Source of the DNA: Bacillota bacterium
Lineage (GTDB): Bacteria > Bacillota > Clostridia > Clostridiales > Clostridiaceae
Reading direction: 5' to 3'
NCBI GenBank assembly: GCA_030706015.1
Contig: JAUZPI010000095.1
Span: 1-14,670 of the forward strand
Length of the DNA: 14,670 bases
The notes beneath the pieces are model-generated. The model saw nothing but the letters and a program-made list of their open reading frames with translations. It had not been told where the DNA came from and did no database searches. Numbering within the stretch: the first letter of the stretch is position 1; each line of letters begins with the position of its first letter. A program made the translations under genes and the position numbers. Positions 1 to 6,950 of the stretch are shown here, in pieces.

Positions 1-2
1 AA

Positions 3-68
3 GAATTAATTGATAAGAAAGGCCTGTTTTATACACTAGTAATGAGAGGTGCTATAAATGAAGTCTAG
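3..68 (+). CDS. C-terminal end of an upstream ABC transporter subunit (partial)
   Basis: From base 3 one frame stays open to a TAG at 66-68 and encodes about 21 residues ending GLFYTLVMRGAINEV. The pattern ELIDKKGLFYTLV matches the extreme C-terminus of ABC exporter ATPase domains, where a '(H)xELLxKxGxYxxL' segment ends the protein. The next gene starts at 58 and overlaps this tail by 11 bases. Such overlap suggests translational coupling of two half-transporters that form a heterodimer. Only the tail is visible, so its motifs and any degenerate ATP site cannot be judged. It could be chance, but the frame, the overlap and the family-like ending agree. Confidence 0.6.
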   Translation, partial: ELIDKKGLFYTLVMRGAINEV

Positions 69-1770
69 TATGTTATTCTTATTTAAATATATAAACAAGA
101 AACGTTGGTTTTTATTGGGGTATTTTGCAGTCTTTTTAGAAAGTTTGACACCCATTATAGCAACTCTATTGCAGCGTGACCTCATTGATAAAGTTTTCAG
201 CGAAAAGCAGTATCAGGAATTTCCTAAAATACTAGCACTTTATGCTATTTTCTTCTTTGGTCCTAAGTTGTGGTTTACTGTTAGAAAGGTCACTTTTTTT
301 CATATTGGTTATCAGCTTCAAATGTCTCTGACGAAGGATTTCTTGAAAAAAATCTATGATATACCAACTGCAATTTTTAATAAAGAACATGTAGGCAGCC
401 TATTAAATAATATCAGAAATAATATAGCAGATGCCAGTGATTTATCTGTTAATCAAATACTTTCAGAATCGGTGAAAAATATTCTTACCATTGTATTCTT
501 ATCATTTTCAGTAGCAAGTATTAATTTTACAATGCTGCTTGTGGTAATAACAGTGGCAATTATTTATTATGGTTTACTTCATAAATTTGGTGAGAAAACA
601 AAACTGCTTTCACAGCAGGTAAGAGAGGAAAAAGCTAGTGCTTCTATTACCATTGAAGAAAGTATTTCAGCAATTAGAGAAATTGTAGCATATAATCGTC
701 AAGAGTGGCAGCTTAAGCATTATGAAAAAAAATTCTCAGATTATTTTAAGGCTATTATAAAGCAAGGTTTATATAATAACAAAATATTGTTTATAAGTGA
801 GCCCTTTCTTTACGGAACTAAGCTTGTTGCAATTTTATTTGGCGGTATGGGCGTGATTTCAAATAAGATTTCCCTAGGTGAATTTGTTGTAAGTTTTACT
901 TTTGTGGACCAATTAGTAACGGAGCTTGGACAATTATTTCAACAAGCTTTAACAGGTAAACGACTAGAGGCTTCTGTTGGAGCTATTCAGTCTATAATGG
1001 GAAAGGCTAGTGTGGAGTTTGGTTCAGTTGATTTTAGTGGAGATATTGAATCAATACAATTTAAAGATGTAACATTTAGTTATTCATCTGATACTGATGC
1101 AGTTCTTAATAATCTATCATTGGATTTTCCAATTGGTAAGAAAATCGCTATTATTGGTGCAAGTGGCAGCGGTAAATCAACCATTGGCCAATTGCTGCTT
1201 CGATTGTATTCACCGGATAAGGGGGAGATTACCATTAATGATGTCCCAATAGATTGCTATGGAAAGCAATATTCAAATAAAATTTCAGTGGTTTTTCAGC
1301 AGCCTCATTTTATACCTTCCACCATTAAAGAAAATCTGGTATTTGATAAAGAATATAATCAATTAGATATTGAGCACGTATGTAAAGAACTGTTGTGCCA
1401 TGATTTTATTATGGAATTTCCAAATGGATACGAAACACAAGTTGGTGAACGTGGAACTACCTTATCGGGAGGACAAAAGCAGAGGCTTGCATTAGCAAGA
1501 GCCATTCTAAAAAATACAGAAGTGCTTATTTTAGATGAAGCAACATCGGCATTAGATACTGAAACTGAATTTCGTGTTCAAAAGAATATTGATAAATTAA
1601 GAAAAGGCAAGACTACAATTATCATTGCTCATAGAATGTCAACTATTAAAAATGCAGATATTATATACGTTTTAGACAAAGGCCATGTTGTTGCGGAGGG
1701 TACACATGAAAGATTAATGGCTGAAAGTACTGCATATAAGGAACTTTATACTTTACAACAAGCAATGTAA
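58..1770 (+). CDS. ABC exporter half-transporter (fused membrane and ATPase domains)
   Basis: This 570-residue protein has the length and order of a bacterial ABC exporter half. The N-terminal membrane domain has hydrophobic segments near residues 17-37, 57-75, 141-157, 159-177 and 250-268, and the ATPase domain covers about 335-570. Walker A is GASGSGKST at 367-375, the signature LSGGQ starts at 469, Walker B with catalytic glutamate is LILDEATSALD (D493, E494), and the switch histidine is H525. All ATP-site residues are intact, so this subunit carries a consensus Walker B glutamate. The ATG at 58 follows an AGAGGTG site. The gene overlaps the end of another ABC subunit, so a heterodimeric exporter in the cytoplasmic membrane is inferred. 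The substrate cannot be told; drugs, peptides or lipids are all possible. Confidence 0.9.
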   Translation: MKSSMLFLFKYINKKRWFLLGYFAVFLESLTPIIATLLQRDLIDKVFSEKQYQEFPKILALYAIFFFGPKLWFTVRKVTFFHIGYQLQMSLTKDFLKKIYDIPTAIFNKEHVGSLLNNIRNNIADASDLSVNQILSESVKNILTIVFLSFSVASINFTMLLVVITVAIIYYGLLHKFGEKTKLLSQQVREEKASASITIEESISAIREIVAYNRQEWQLKHYEKKFSDYFKAIIKQGLYNNKILFISEPFLYGTKLVAILFGGMGVISNKISLGEFVVSFTFVDQLVTELGQLFQQALTGKRLEASVGAIQSIMGKASVEFGSVDFSGDIESIQFKDVTFSYSSDTDAVLNNLSLDFPIGKKIAIIGASGSGKSTIGQLLLRLYSPDKGEITINDVPIDCYGKQYSNKISVVFQQPHFIPSTIKENLVFDKEYNQLDIEHVCKELLCHDFIMEFPNGYETQVGERGTTLSGGQKQRLALARAILKNTEVLILDEATSALDTETEFRVQKNIDKLRKGKTTIIIAHRMSTIKNADIIYVLDKGHVVAEGTHERLMAESTAYKELYTLQQAM

Positions 1771-1797
1771 TGGTTTGGTACTAGTGTTAGCAGTAGC

Positions 1798-1848
1798 AAA
1801 CAAATAACATTAGGGTAGGTAAAATAGTACTAATGTTATTTGTTTTTT
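1798..1848 (+). terminator. Rho-independent terminator after the ABC exporter
   Basis: A perfect 16-bp inverted repeat (arms 1798-1813 and 1830-1845, loop of 16) is followed by a run of six T at 1843-1848. It sits between the rightward ABC gene and the leftward Uma2 gene. The A-rich left flank gives some T residues on the other strand too, so it may serve both converging genes. Confidence 0.85.
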
Positions 1849-1849
1849 A

Positions 1850-2425
1850 TTATAATTCTATATCGGCAAAGCTGATTTCAAGATTATCATATATGCCAAC
1901 CTTTACCTTGTCTTTAAAAGTATAAGCTTCAGGAGAGGCATAATACATGGTATCATCCAGCCTATAAACCAATATAGTACTGTTCAAAGGATTTACTATC
2001 CAGTATTCTCTAACCTTAAAATGCTCGTATAGACTTAATTTGCGCACATAATCACTGGATGGATTGTAAGGGGATACAACTTCAATAATAAAGTCAGGGG
2101 CTCCAACACAACCTTTATCAGTTAGTTTATTTTTGTCGCATATAACTGATATATCTGGTTGAACAATATTTCTACAACTTTCTAAGGTTTCAGTATCAAT
2201 TAGAAAGACATCAAAGGGAGCTGGATATATTTCGCAGAAACCTCTGTTTGACTTTATATAATTTCCTATATCAATAACTAATGAGGATATTAATTTTTGA
2301 TGTATTCTACTAGGAGCTGGCGACATAGCATAAATATGTCCGTCTATTATCTCTATCCTTTCACTTTCAGAATAGCTCATATAGTCAGCATAGGTATATA
2401 GTTTGTTTTTGGCTATATTATCCAT
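1850..2425 (-). CDS. Uma2-family (DUF820) PD-(D/E)XK nuclease-fold protein
   Basis: The 191-residue product matches the Uma2 family throughout. It has an N-terminal YTYADYM segment, then EIIDGHIYAMSPAPSRIHQ (residues 25-43), then the core VQPDISVIC with D91, GAPDFIIEVVSP with E115, and K129 before LYEHFKVREYWIVNP (133-146). D91, E115 and K129 fit the PD-(D/E)XK catalytic triad, so the fold suggests a restriction-endonuclease-like enzyme. The biological role of the family is largely unknown; members are abundant in cyanobacteria and also occur in Firmicutes. The ATG follows an AAGGAGA site. No partner gene is adjacent: it converges with the ABC exporter and diverges from the GNAT gene. Length and motifs look complete. 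Function beyond the fold is not inferred. Confidence 0.88.
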   Translation of the reverse strand: MDNIAKNKLYTYADYMSYSESERIEIIDGHIYAMSPAPSRIHQKLISSLVIDIGNYIKSNRGFCEIYPAPFDVFLIDTETLESCRNIVQPDISVICDKNKLTDKGCVGAPDFIIEVVSPYNPSSDYVRKLSLYEHFKVREYWIVNPLNSTILVYRLDDTMYYASPEAYTFKDKVKVGIYDNLEISFADIEL

Positions 2426-2659
2426 TAAAATTGTCTCCTTTTTGATTAAGTATAACTATTCCATGGTTTTGATATTTTCTTGTTATTTATTGAAAGGTAT
2501 ATTTTATATAAAATAGTGAAATTATGTTTTCACTTATATTCAAATTATAACCCCAAAAATAAGTATAAATCAACACTAACAATATGTGCATAATAAACCA
2601 GCAAAAAAACAGAGGCATAACCTTCTATTGCACAGATTAATCTAAAAAATTAAAAAAAA

Positions 2660-2745
2660 GGTAGGTGAAAATCCTGTGATACTAGCATTCTATCCAGTTA
2701 ATGGAGTGTTAAAATCGTAATGTAACGATTTTAGGTACAGGAAAT
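2660..2745 (+). promoter_or_regulatory. Possible structured leader before the GNAT-HAD operon
   Basis: The 324-base gap 2426-2749 holds no gene. Its right part could fold. TCCTGT (2672-2677) is complementary to ACAGGA (2737-2742), which overlaps the ribosome binding site. Inside that closing helix are a small TCCA/TGGA hairpin near 2692-2704 and a 9-bp hairpin (2710-2718 with 2725-2733, loop of 6). The word GGTGAAAATCC at 2664-2674 is also found in cobalamin riboswitch cores, but the CCCGC-type box is missing. A weak TTGCAC-N17-TAAAAA promoter (2628-2656) would start transcription at the leader's beginning. The pairing is seen; a regulatory role is inference. Confidence 0.3.
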
Positions 2746-2749
2746 TGAA

Positions 2750-3235
2750 ATGAATATAGTTATTAGAAAATTTAAAAGTGAAGATCTAAATGATATTGTG
2801 TCCATATGGAATGAGGTTATTGATGAAGGTGAAAGTTTCTTTTGGAAGGACTATTTTTCAACAGACACTATTTCAGGAATATTGAAGAATCAAAAGGCTG
2901 TATATTGTTCAGTGTTTGATAATGAGGTTGTAGGCTTTTATATTTTACACGATAATTTTCCAGGTAGAGGCAGCCATATATCCAATGCACTTTATGCTAT
3001 AAGAAAAGAATATCGAGGTAAGGGTATTGGCAAAATGCTTGGAGAACATTCGTTAAAAATTTCAAAAGAATGTGGCTATAAAGCAATGCAATTTAATTCT
3101 GTGGTTTCTACCAATACCGCTTCCATCAGCCTATGGGAAGGCTTAGGCTTTGTCCGTATAGGTGAGATTAAACATGCATTTATCAAAGACGACAATGAGG
3201 TTGCTGATATATACATATATAATAAATCACTATAG
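2750..3235 (+). CDS. GNAT-family N-acetyltransferase
   Basis: This 161-residue single-domain protein has the acetyl-CoA-binding motif A of the GNAT fold, RKEYRGKGIGKML (residues 85-97), with the R/Q-x-x-G-x-G/A core at R89-G90-K91-G92-I93-G94. Motif B is NTASISLWEGLGFVRIG (122-138). The family moves an acetyl group from acetyl-CoA to an amine on a small molecule, peptide or protein; the acceptor cannot be deduced. The ATG at 2750 has a weak AGGA site (2740-2743) at the foot of the leader hairpin. The stop is 11 bases before the next gene, a HAD phosphatase, so the two form an operon. Confidence 0.9.
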   Translation: MNIVIRKFKSEDLNDIVSIWNEVIDEGESFFWKDYFSTDTISGILKNQKAVYCSVFDNEVVGFYILHDNFPGRGSHISNALYAIRKEYRGKGIGKMLGEHSLKISKECGYKAMQFNSVVSTNTASISLWEGLGFVRIGEIKHAFIKDDNEVADIYIYNKSL

Positions 3236-3246
3236 GGAGGGTTTTT

Positions 3247-3858
3247 ATGCTAAAAGCTATTTTATTTGACTTTGATGGAGTTTTGACTCTTGATGCAACT
3301 GGTTCTCAAACAATTTGTAACTACATCTGTAAGGAGACAGGCATAGATAAGCAACTGTTTACAAAGGAATATAAAAAATATAATACTGACCTTCTATATG
3401 GGAAATTAAAGCATGAAGATATATGGGGAGAGGTGTGTGCTGCTATTAATACGGACATCAGCATTGAAGTTTTGCGTGCTTCCTTTATAAATACACCAAT
3501 TAATGAGGACATGCTAAATTTGATTAAAGAGCTAAAAAGCAGAGCTTACAAAACAGCTATGGTTACTGATAATAAAAAGGATAGAATAGATAAAGTAGTT
3601 GAATATTATAATCTGGATACTGTTTTTGATGCAGTAACTGTTTCTGCAGAGGTAGGTTCAGGTAAAGATAAGGAAGCAATATTTATAAAGACCATGGAAA
3701 GGTTAAATGTTAGTGCTAACGAATGTGTGTTTATCGATAATCAGAAGGGAAATCTGATTGTACCTAAACAAATGGGCATGGAAGTTATTTTCTATGATCA
3801 TGAAGAAAAAGATGTTGGTAAATTAATTAATCAGTTAATGGCGTTAGGTATATATTGA
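3247..3858 (+). CDS. HAD-superfamily hydrolase (phosphatase-like, subfamily I)
   Basis: The 203-residue protein has all four HAD motifs. Motif I is DFDGV with nucleophile D8 and acid/base D10. Motif II is T107 in AMVTDN. Motif III is probably K140 in EVGSGKDKEAIF. Motif IV is FIDN with D164; the usual second Asp is Asn165, a common variation. The helical cap lies between motifs I and II (about 15-90), as in phosphoglycolate or beta-phosphoglucomutase-like enzymes. It probably hydrolyses a small phosphorylated metabolite in the cytoplasm; the substrate is unknown. A strong GGGAGGG site lies just before the ATG. It follows the GNAT gene by 11 bases, and the -35 box of the next promoter overlaps its stop codon. 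Confidence 0.88.
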   Translation: MLKAILFDFDGVLTLDATGSQTICNYICKETGIDKQLFTKEYKKYNTDLLYGKLKHEDIWGEVCAAINTDISIEVLRASFINTPINEDMLNLIKELKSRAYKTAMVTDNKKDRIDKVVEYYNLDTVFDAVTVSAEVGSGKDKEAIFIKTMERLNVSANECVFIDNQKGNLIVPKQMGMEVIFYDHEEKDVGKLINQLMALGIY

Positions 3859-3883
3859 CAAAATACCTAGAAAAGTTTAAAAT
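3855..3883 (+). promoter_or_regulatory. Consensus sigma-A promoter of the TetR-type gene
   Basis: TTGACA (3855-3860) and TAAAAT (3878-3883) are separated by exactly 17 bases. The -35 box overlaps the stop codon of the HAD gene. The start of transcription would fall inside the palindrome at 3887-3906, a placement that suits repression. Confidence 0.75.
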
Positions 3884-3886
3884 TTT

Positions 3887-3906
3887 ATGCAAGTGAATAC
3901 TTGCAT
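3887..3906 (+). promoter_or_regulatory. Palindromic operator of the TetR-type regulator (site 1)
   Basis: A perfect inverted repeat, ATGCAAGT (3887-3894), 4-base centre GAAT, ACTTGCAT (3899-3906), lies just after the -10 box and just before the ribosome binding site of the TetR-type gene. The size and position fit a TetR dimer site for autorepression. A near copy lies before the acetolactate synthase gene at 4576-4595. Confidence 0.7.
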
Positions 3907-3921
3907 AAGGTGGAGAAAAAG

Positions 3922-4503
3922 ATGGTAGAAGATACTCAATGGAAAATTATGAATGCAACAATTGAACTTATCAAAGAAAAAGGATATTCTGCAACCACTA
4001 CGAAGGATATAGCCAATTTAGCAAAGGTAAATGAGTGTACTATTTTTAGAAAGTTTAAGAGCAAAAAAGAGATTATAATTAGTGCGCTGAATGAGAAGGA
4101 GTGGAAGCCTAATATTTCTGAAGATACCTTTGGACCATATACTTGGGAATTAGAAGCTGATTTAAAGATGTTTGCTAGTAAATACTTGGAGAATGTGACA
4201 ACAGACTTTGTAAAACTTTCAATTGGTCTTAGAGCACCACAGATTTATGAAGATATTGCTCCTAAGATTATGGAAATACCAGAAACCTTTAAAAAATTGG
4301 TGCAGCAATATTTCGAGAAAATGTATGAAAAAAATAGAATTGCTGAAACAAATTTTGAAGGTTTAGCAACAATGTTTTTATCCATGAATTTTGGTTTTGC
4401 ATTTTTAAAGGCTTCTTTTGAAAATAAATTAACAGAGATTGAAAAAGAAGAATACATAGAGAAAAGTGTCCATGTTTTTATTAGCGGGATTCAGAATAAG
4501 TAA
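3922..4503 (+). CDS. TetR/AcrR-family transcriptional regulator
   Basis: I place the start at ATG 3922, six bases after GGTGGAG (3909-3915). An earlier in-frame TTG at 3901 lies inside the operator palindrome and lacks a site. The 193-residue protein has an N-terminal TetR helix-turn-helix (about residues 8-55, with TTTKDIANLAKVNECTIFRK at 26-45 and the usual FKSKKEII follow-on) and a helical C-terminal ligand domain of about 130 residues. It has its own consensus promoter with a palindrome over the expected start site, indicating autorepression. A matching palindrome before the next operon suggests that it also controls acetolactate synthase. The ligand is not identifiable; a branched-chain amino acid or a related metabolite is only a guess. 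Confidence 0.9.
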   Translation: MVEDTQWKIMNATIELIKEKGYSATTTKDIANLAKVNECTIFRKFKSKKEIIISALNEKEWKPNISEDTFGPYTWELEADLKMFASKYLENVTTDFVKLSIGLRAPQIYEDIAPKIMEIPETFKKLVQQYFEKMYEKNRIAETNFEGLATMFLSMNFGFAFLKASFENKLTEIEKEEYIEKSVHVFISGIQNK

Positions 4504-4505
4504 AA

Positions 4506-4526
4506 GGTAATAGGTAATAGGTAATA
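4506..4526 (+). repeat. Three tandem copies of GGTAATA
   Basis: Directly after the TetR stop codon a 7-base unit, GGTAATA, repeats three times head to tail, and a related AGTAAG follows. Such a short tandem run can arise by slippage. No function is evident. Confidence 0.7.
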
Positions 4527-4535
4527 AGTAAGCGA

Positions 4536-4563
4536 TTAATGGTGCTAGGAATAGTGCCATTAA
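4536..4563 (+). other. Hairpin between the TetR gene and acetolactate synthase
   Basis: Arms 4536-4546 and 4553-4563 pair over 11 positions, two of them G-T wobbles, with the 6-base loop AGGAAT. The downstream side is A-rich rather than T-rich, so it is not a typical Rho-independent terminator on this strand. It may be an RNA processing or stability element, or a weak terminator for the TetR gene. Confidence 0.45.
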
Positions 4564-4575
4564 AAAATCTAAAAA

Positions 4576-4595
4576 ATGCAAGCAAGTACATGCAT
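4576..4595 (+). promoter_or_regulatory. Probable second TetR operator, before acetolactate synthase (site 2)
   Basis: These 20 bases match the operator at 3887-3906 at 16 of 20 positions: they begin ATGCAAG and end ACATGCAT. A 12-bp palindrome, TACATGCATGTA, overlaps its right half (4587-4598). It ends 32 bases before the preferred start codon of the synthase gene. No clear promoter is visible around it, so it may block either a poor promoter or read-through from the TetR gene. Confidence 0.6.
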
Positions 4596-4627
4596 GTAAT
4601 GATAAGTATATTGTTAGGGGGATGGCT

Positions 4628-6352
4628 ATGGATATAAAAGGTACTGAATTATTCGTAAAGGCATTAAAGGAAGAGGGAGTAGATAAACTTTTTGCTTATC
4701 CTGGAGGAATGGCTATAGATTTATTTGACGCCCTTTATGATGAGACAGATATTGAAGTGATTTTACCAAGGCATGAGCAGGCATTAGTTCATGCAGCGGA
4801 TGGCTATGCACGTTCTACAGGAAGAACAGGGGTATGTCTTGTGACAAGCGGCCCTGGAGCAACAAATATTGTAACAGGAATCGCTACAGCTAATTATGAT
4901 AGTGTTCCATTAGTTTGTTTTACAGGGCAGGTACCTACAAACTTAATTGGAAATGATGCCTTTCAGGAAGTGGATATTGTGGGCATAGTAAGAAACATAT
5001 GCAAATACGCAGTAACAGTTCGAGATAGAAAGGATTTGGGACGAATTATTAAGGAAGCCTTCTATATAGCAAGAACAGGTAAACCAGGGCCAGTTATTAT
5101 TGATATTCCAAAGGATATTCAGCAGCAATATGGAAGCAGTGAATATCCAACCGAAGTCAGTATTAGAGGCTATAAACCAAGTATAGGTGCCCATGCAGGT
5201 CAGATTAGGAGAGCAATGGAGGCACTAAACAAGGCAAAAAGACCAGTGTTTTTAATTGGCGGCGGTGTAAGAATTGCTAATGCAGGCAGGGAATTAACCA
5301 AACTTGCTGAAATCACTGGAGCTCCAGTAATTACAACCATTATGGGGAAGGGTACAATTCCAACTACTCATCCGCTGTATGTAGGCAACATTGGTATGCA
5401 TGGAAATTATGCCTCTAACAGAGCTATTAGTGAATGTGATCTTTTGTTTTCTATAGGAACAAGATTTAATGATAGAATCACAGGGAAAATCAGCGAATTT
5501 GCAAAGAAGGCCTTTGTTATCCACATTGATATTGATCCTGTTTCAATTTCAAAAAACATTGATGTGCACATCCCTATTGTGGCAGATGCAAAAAATGCAA
5601 TTGAAATGATGCTTAAAAGCGCAGTTTCTTTAAATGTAGATAGCTGGGCAAATGAAATAGAAGAATGGAAAAAAGCTTATCCAATTAATATGAAACAGTA
5701 TAGTGGAATGACACCAGAAATAATTATAAAGAAAATTAATAAACTGTTTAAAAACTCTGTGGTTATTACGGATGTTGGGCAAAATCAGCTTTGGACAACA
5801 CAGTATATCGAGCTGGATGAAAACAGGCAGCTGCTTACCTCTGGAGGCTTTGGAACCATGGGATATGGTTTCCCAGCAGCCATAGGTGCAAAGCTTGGTA
5901 ACCCTGATAAAGATGTAATCTGCATTTCAGGAGATGGAGGGATGCAGATGAATATTCAAGAAATGGCTACAGCAACTGCCTTAGAGCTTCCTTTAATCTT
6001 ATGTGTTTTTAATAATTCCTACCTTGGAAATGTGCGTCAGTGGCAGGAAATGTTCTATAAAAAAAGATACTCCAGTACCTGTTTAAGATATAGAAAGAGC
6101 TGTGAGAGGAATTGTAAAAATACTGCTGCTTCCTGTCCAAAATATAATCCTGATTTTATAAAGCATGCGGAGAGTTATGATGCTAAAGGTATTAGAGTTT
6201 ACAAAACTGAGGATATTGAAAAGGCATTTGAGGAAGCAAAAGCTAACAAAAATGGACCCACAATAATAGAATTTATAATTGAAAAAGAAGCAAATGTTCT
6301 GCCAATTGTACCTGGCGGCAAGCCGTTAAATGAAATGATTATGGAGTGTTAA
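4628..6352 (+). CDS. ilvB: Acetolactate synthase large (catalytic) subunit
   Basis: The enzyme joins two pyruvates (or pyruvate and 2-oxobutyrate) in the first common step of branched-chain amino acid synthesis, using thiamine diphosphate, Mg and FAD. An ATG at 4622 touches AGGGGG (4616-4621), so I prefer the ATG at 4628, giving 574 residues. Visible marks, numbered from 4628, are the catalytic glutamate in LPRHEQALVHAADGYAR (E50), a central FAD-type domain, and the thiamine-diphosphate motif GDGGMQMNIQE (435 on) running to FNN. VRQWQEMFYKKRYS is typical of the biosynthetic form. After RYSST there is an unusual insert with four cysteines, C485, C492, C496 and C503 (spacing C-x6-C-x3-C-x6-C), before PDFIKHAESYDAKGIRV resumes the family sequence. 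The small subunit follows 4 bases later. Confidence 0.93.
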   Translation: MDIKGTELFVKALKEEGVDKLFAYPGGMAIDLFDALYDETDIEVILPRHEQALVHAADGYARSTGRTGVCLVTSGPGATNIVTGIATANYDSVPLVCFTGQVPTNLIGNDAFQEVDIVGIVRNICKYAVTVRDRKDLGRIIKEAFYIARTGKPGPVIIDIPKDIQQQYGSSEYPTEVSIRGYKPSIGAHAGQIRRAMEALNKAKRPVFLIGGGVRIANAGRELTKLAEITGAPVITTIMGKGTIPTTHPLYVGNIGMHGNYASNRAISECDLLFSIGTRFNDRITGKISEFAKKAFVIHIDIDPVSISKNIDVHIPIVADAKNAIEMMLKSAVSLNVDSWANEIEEWKKAYPINMKQYSGMTPEIIIKKINKLFKNSVVITDVGQNQLWTTQYIELDENRQLLTSGGFGTMGYGFPAAIGAKLGNPDKDVICISGDGGMQMNIQEMATATALELPLILCVFNNSYLGNVRQWQEMFYKKRYSSTCLRYRKSCERNCKNTAASCPKYNPDFIKHAESYDAKGIRVYKTEDIEKAFEEAKANKNGPTIIEFIIEKEANVLPIVPGGKPLNEMIMEC

Positions 6353-6356
6353 GATT

Positions 6357-6854
6357 ATGAAAAAAAGATGGATATCCCTATATGTAGAAAACGACATAGG
6401 TGTACTTGCAAGAATATCAGGGCTTTTCTCAAGCAAGTCCTATAATTTGGACAGCCTAACGGTAGGTACAACCGAAGATGAAACAATTTCTAGAATGACA
6501 ATAAGTCTTACTAGTGATGACAGAACCTTTGAACAAGTAAAAAAGCAATTAAATCGCTGTGTAGAAGTGATCAAGGTTGTGGACTACACTGATGTACCAA
6601 TTCATATGAAAGAATTACTTTTTGCAAAAGTTAACAGCTGCTCAGAAGAGGATATATCAGAAGCTTTTAGAATTGCAAAGATATTTGAAATAAAGATTAC
6701 AGACTATGATAAGAGCACAGTTCTATTTGAATGTGTTCAAACTGAAACAAAAAACAATGCTTTGATAAAATTATTACAGAAATGCTTTGGCAGCAGAGTA
6801 GAGGTTGTACGAGGTGGAAGTGTAGCCATTGAAGCTATTAGTATGACTAATTAA
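6357..6854 (+). CDS. ilvN: Acetolactate synthase small (regulatory) subunit
   Basis: This 165-residue protein has the usual length and layout. An N-terminal ACT domain (about residues 4-75) contains ENDIGVLARISGLFSSKSYN, where amino acids such as valine bind and inhibit the holoenzyme in known systems. A C-terminal domain ends RVEVVRGGSVAIEAIS. It binds and activates the large subunit and gives feedback control. The ATG lies four bases after the large-subunit stop, and its ribosome site TGGAGTG lies within the end of that gene, so the two are translationally coupled. The symbols ilvN and ilvH are both used for such subunits. The operon probably also answers to the upstream TetR-type regulator. 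Confidence 0.93.
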   Translation: MKKRWISLYVENDIGVLARISGLFSSKSYNLDSLTVGTTEDETISRMTISLTSDDRTFEQVKKQLNRCVEVIKVVDYTDVPIHMKELLFAKVNSCSEEDISEAFRIAKIFEIKITDYDKSTVLFECVQTETKNNALIKLLQKCFGSRVEVVRGGSVAIEAISMTN

Positions 6855-6880
6855 ATTTAGGCTTTGTTAAAGAATAGTAT

Positions 6881-6927
6881 TGATAATAGGACATATTATC
6901 AGGGAACTTCTTAAAGATGAAGTTCCC
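6881..6927. terminator. Two adjoining hairpins between converging genes
   Basis: Hairpin 1 has 8-bp arms at 6881-6888 and 6894-6901. Hairpin 2 has GGGAACTTC (6902-6910) pairing with GAAGTTCCC (6919-6927). They abut with no gap, between the end of the small subunit and the end of the leftward acetyltransferase. Neither strand has a good T-run right after the stems, so this is a terminator by position more than by sequence. Confidence 0.45.
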
Positions 6928-6950
6928 CTAATCTGCATAAAAAAACTATA

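Noticed and set aside
1850..2425. Uma2 gene as part of a restriction or defence island
   Set aside because: No methylase, helicase or other defence gene is adjacent; it stands alone between unrelated genes.
2664..2704. Calling a definite cobalamin riboswitch
   Set aside because: Only GGTGAAAATCC and a loose CCA...TAATGG match; the conserved CCCGC box and upstream elements are not recognisable.
3321..3512. Minus-strand open frame inside the HAD phosphatase gene
   Set aside because: It lies wholly within a well-supported gene and its translation resembles no protein family; a shadow frame.
4943..5524. Minus-strand open frames inside the acetolactate synthase gene
   Set aside because: They overlap a certain gene, are short, and look like reverse-complement noise.
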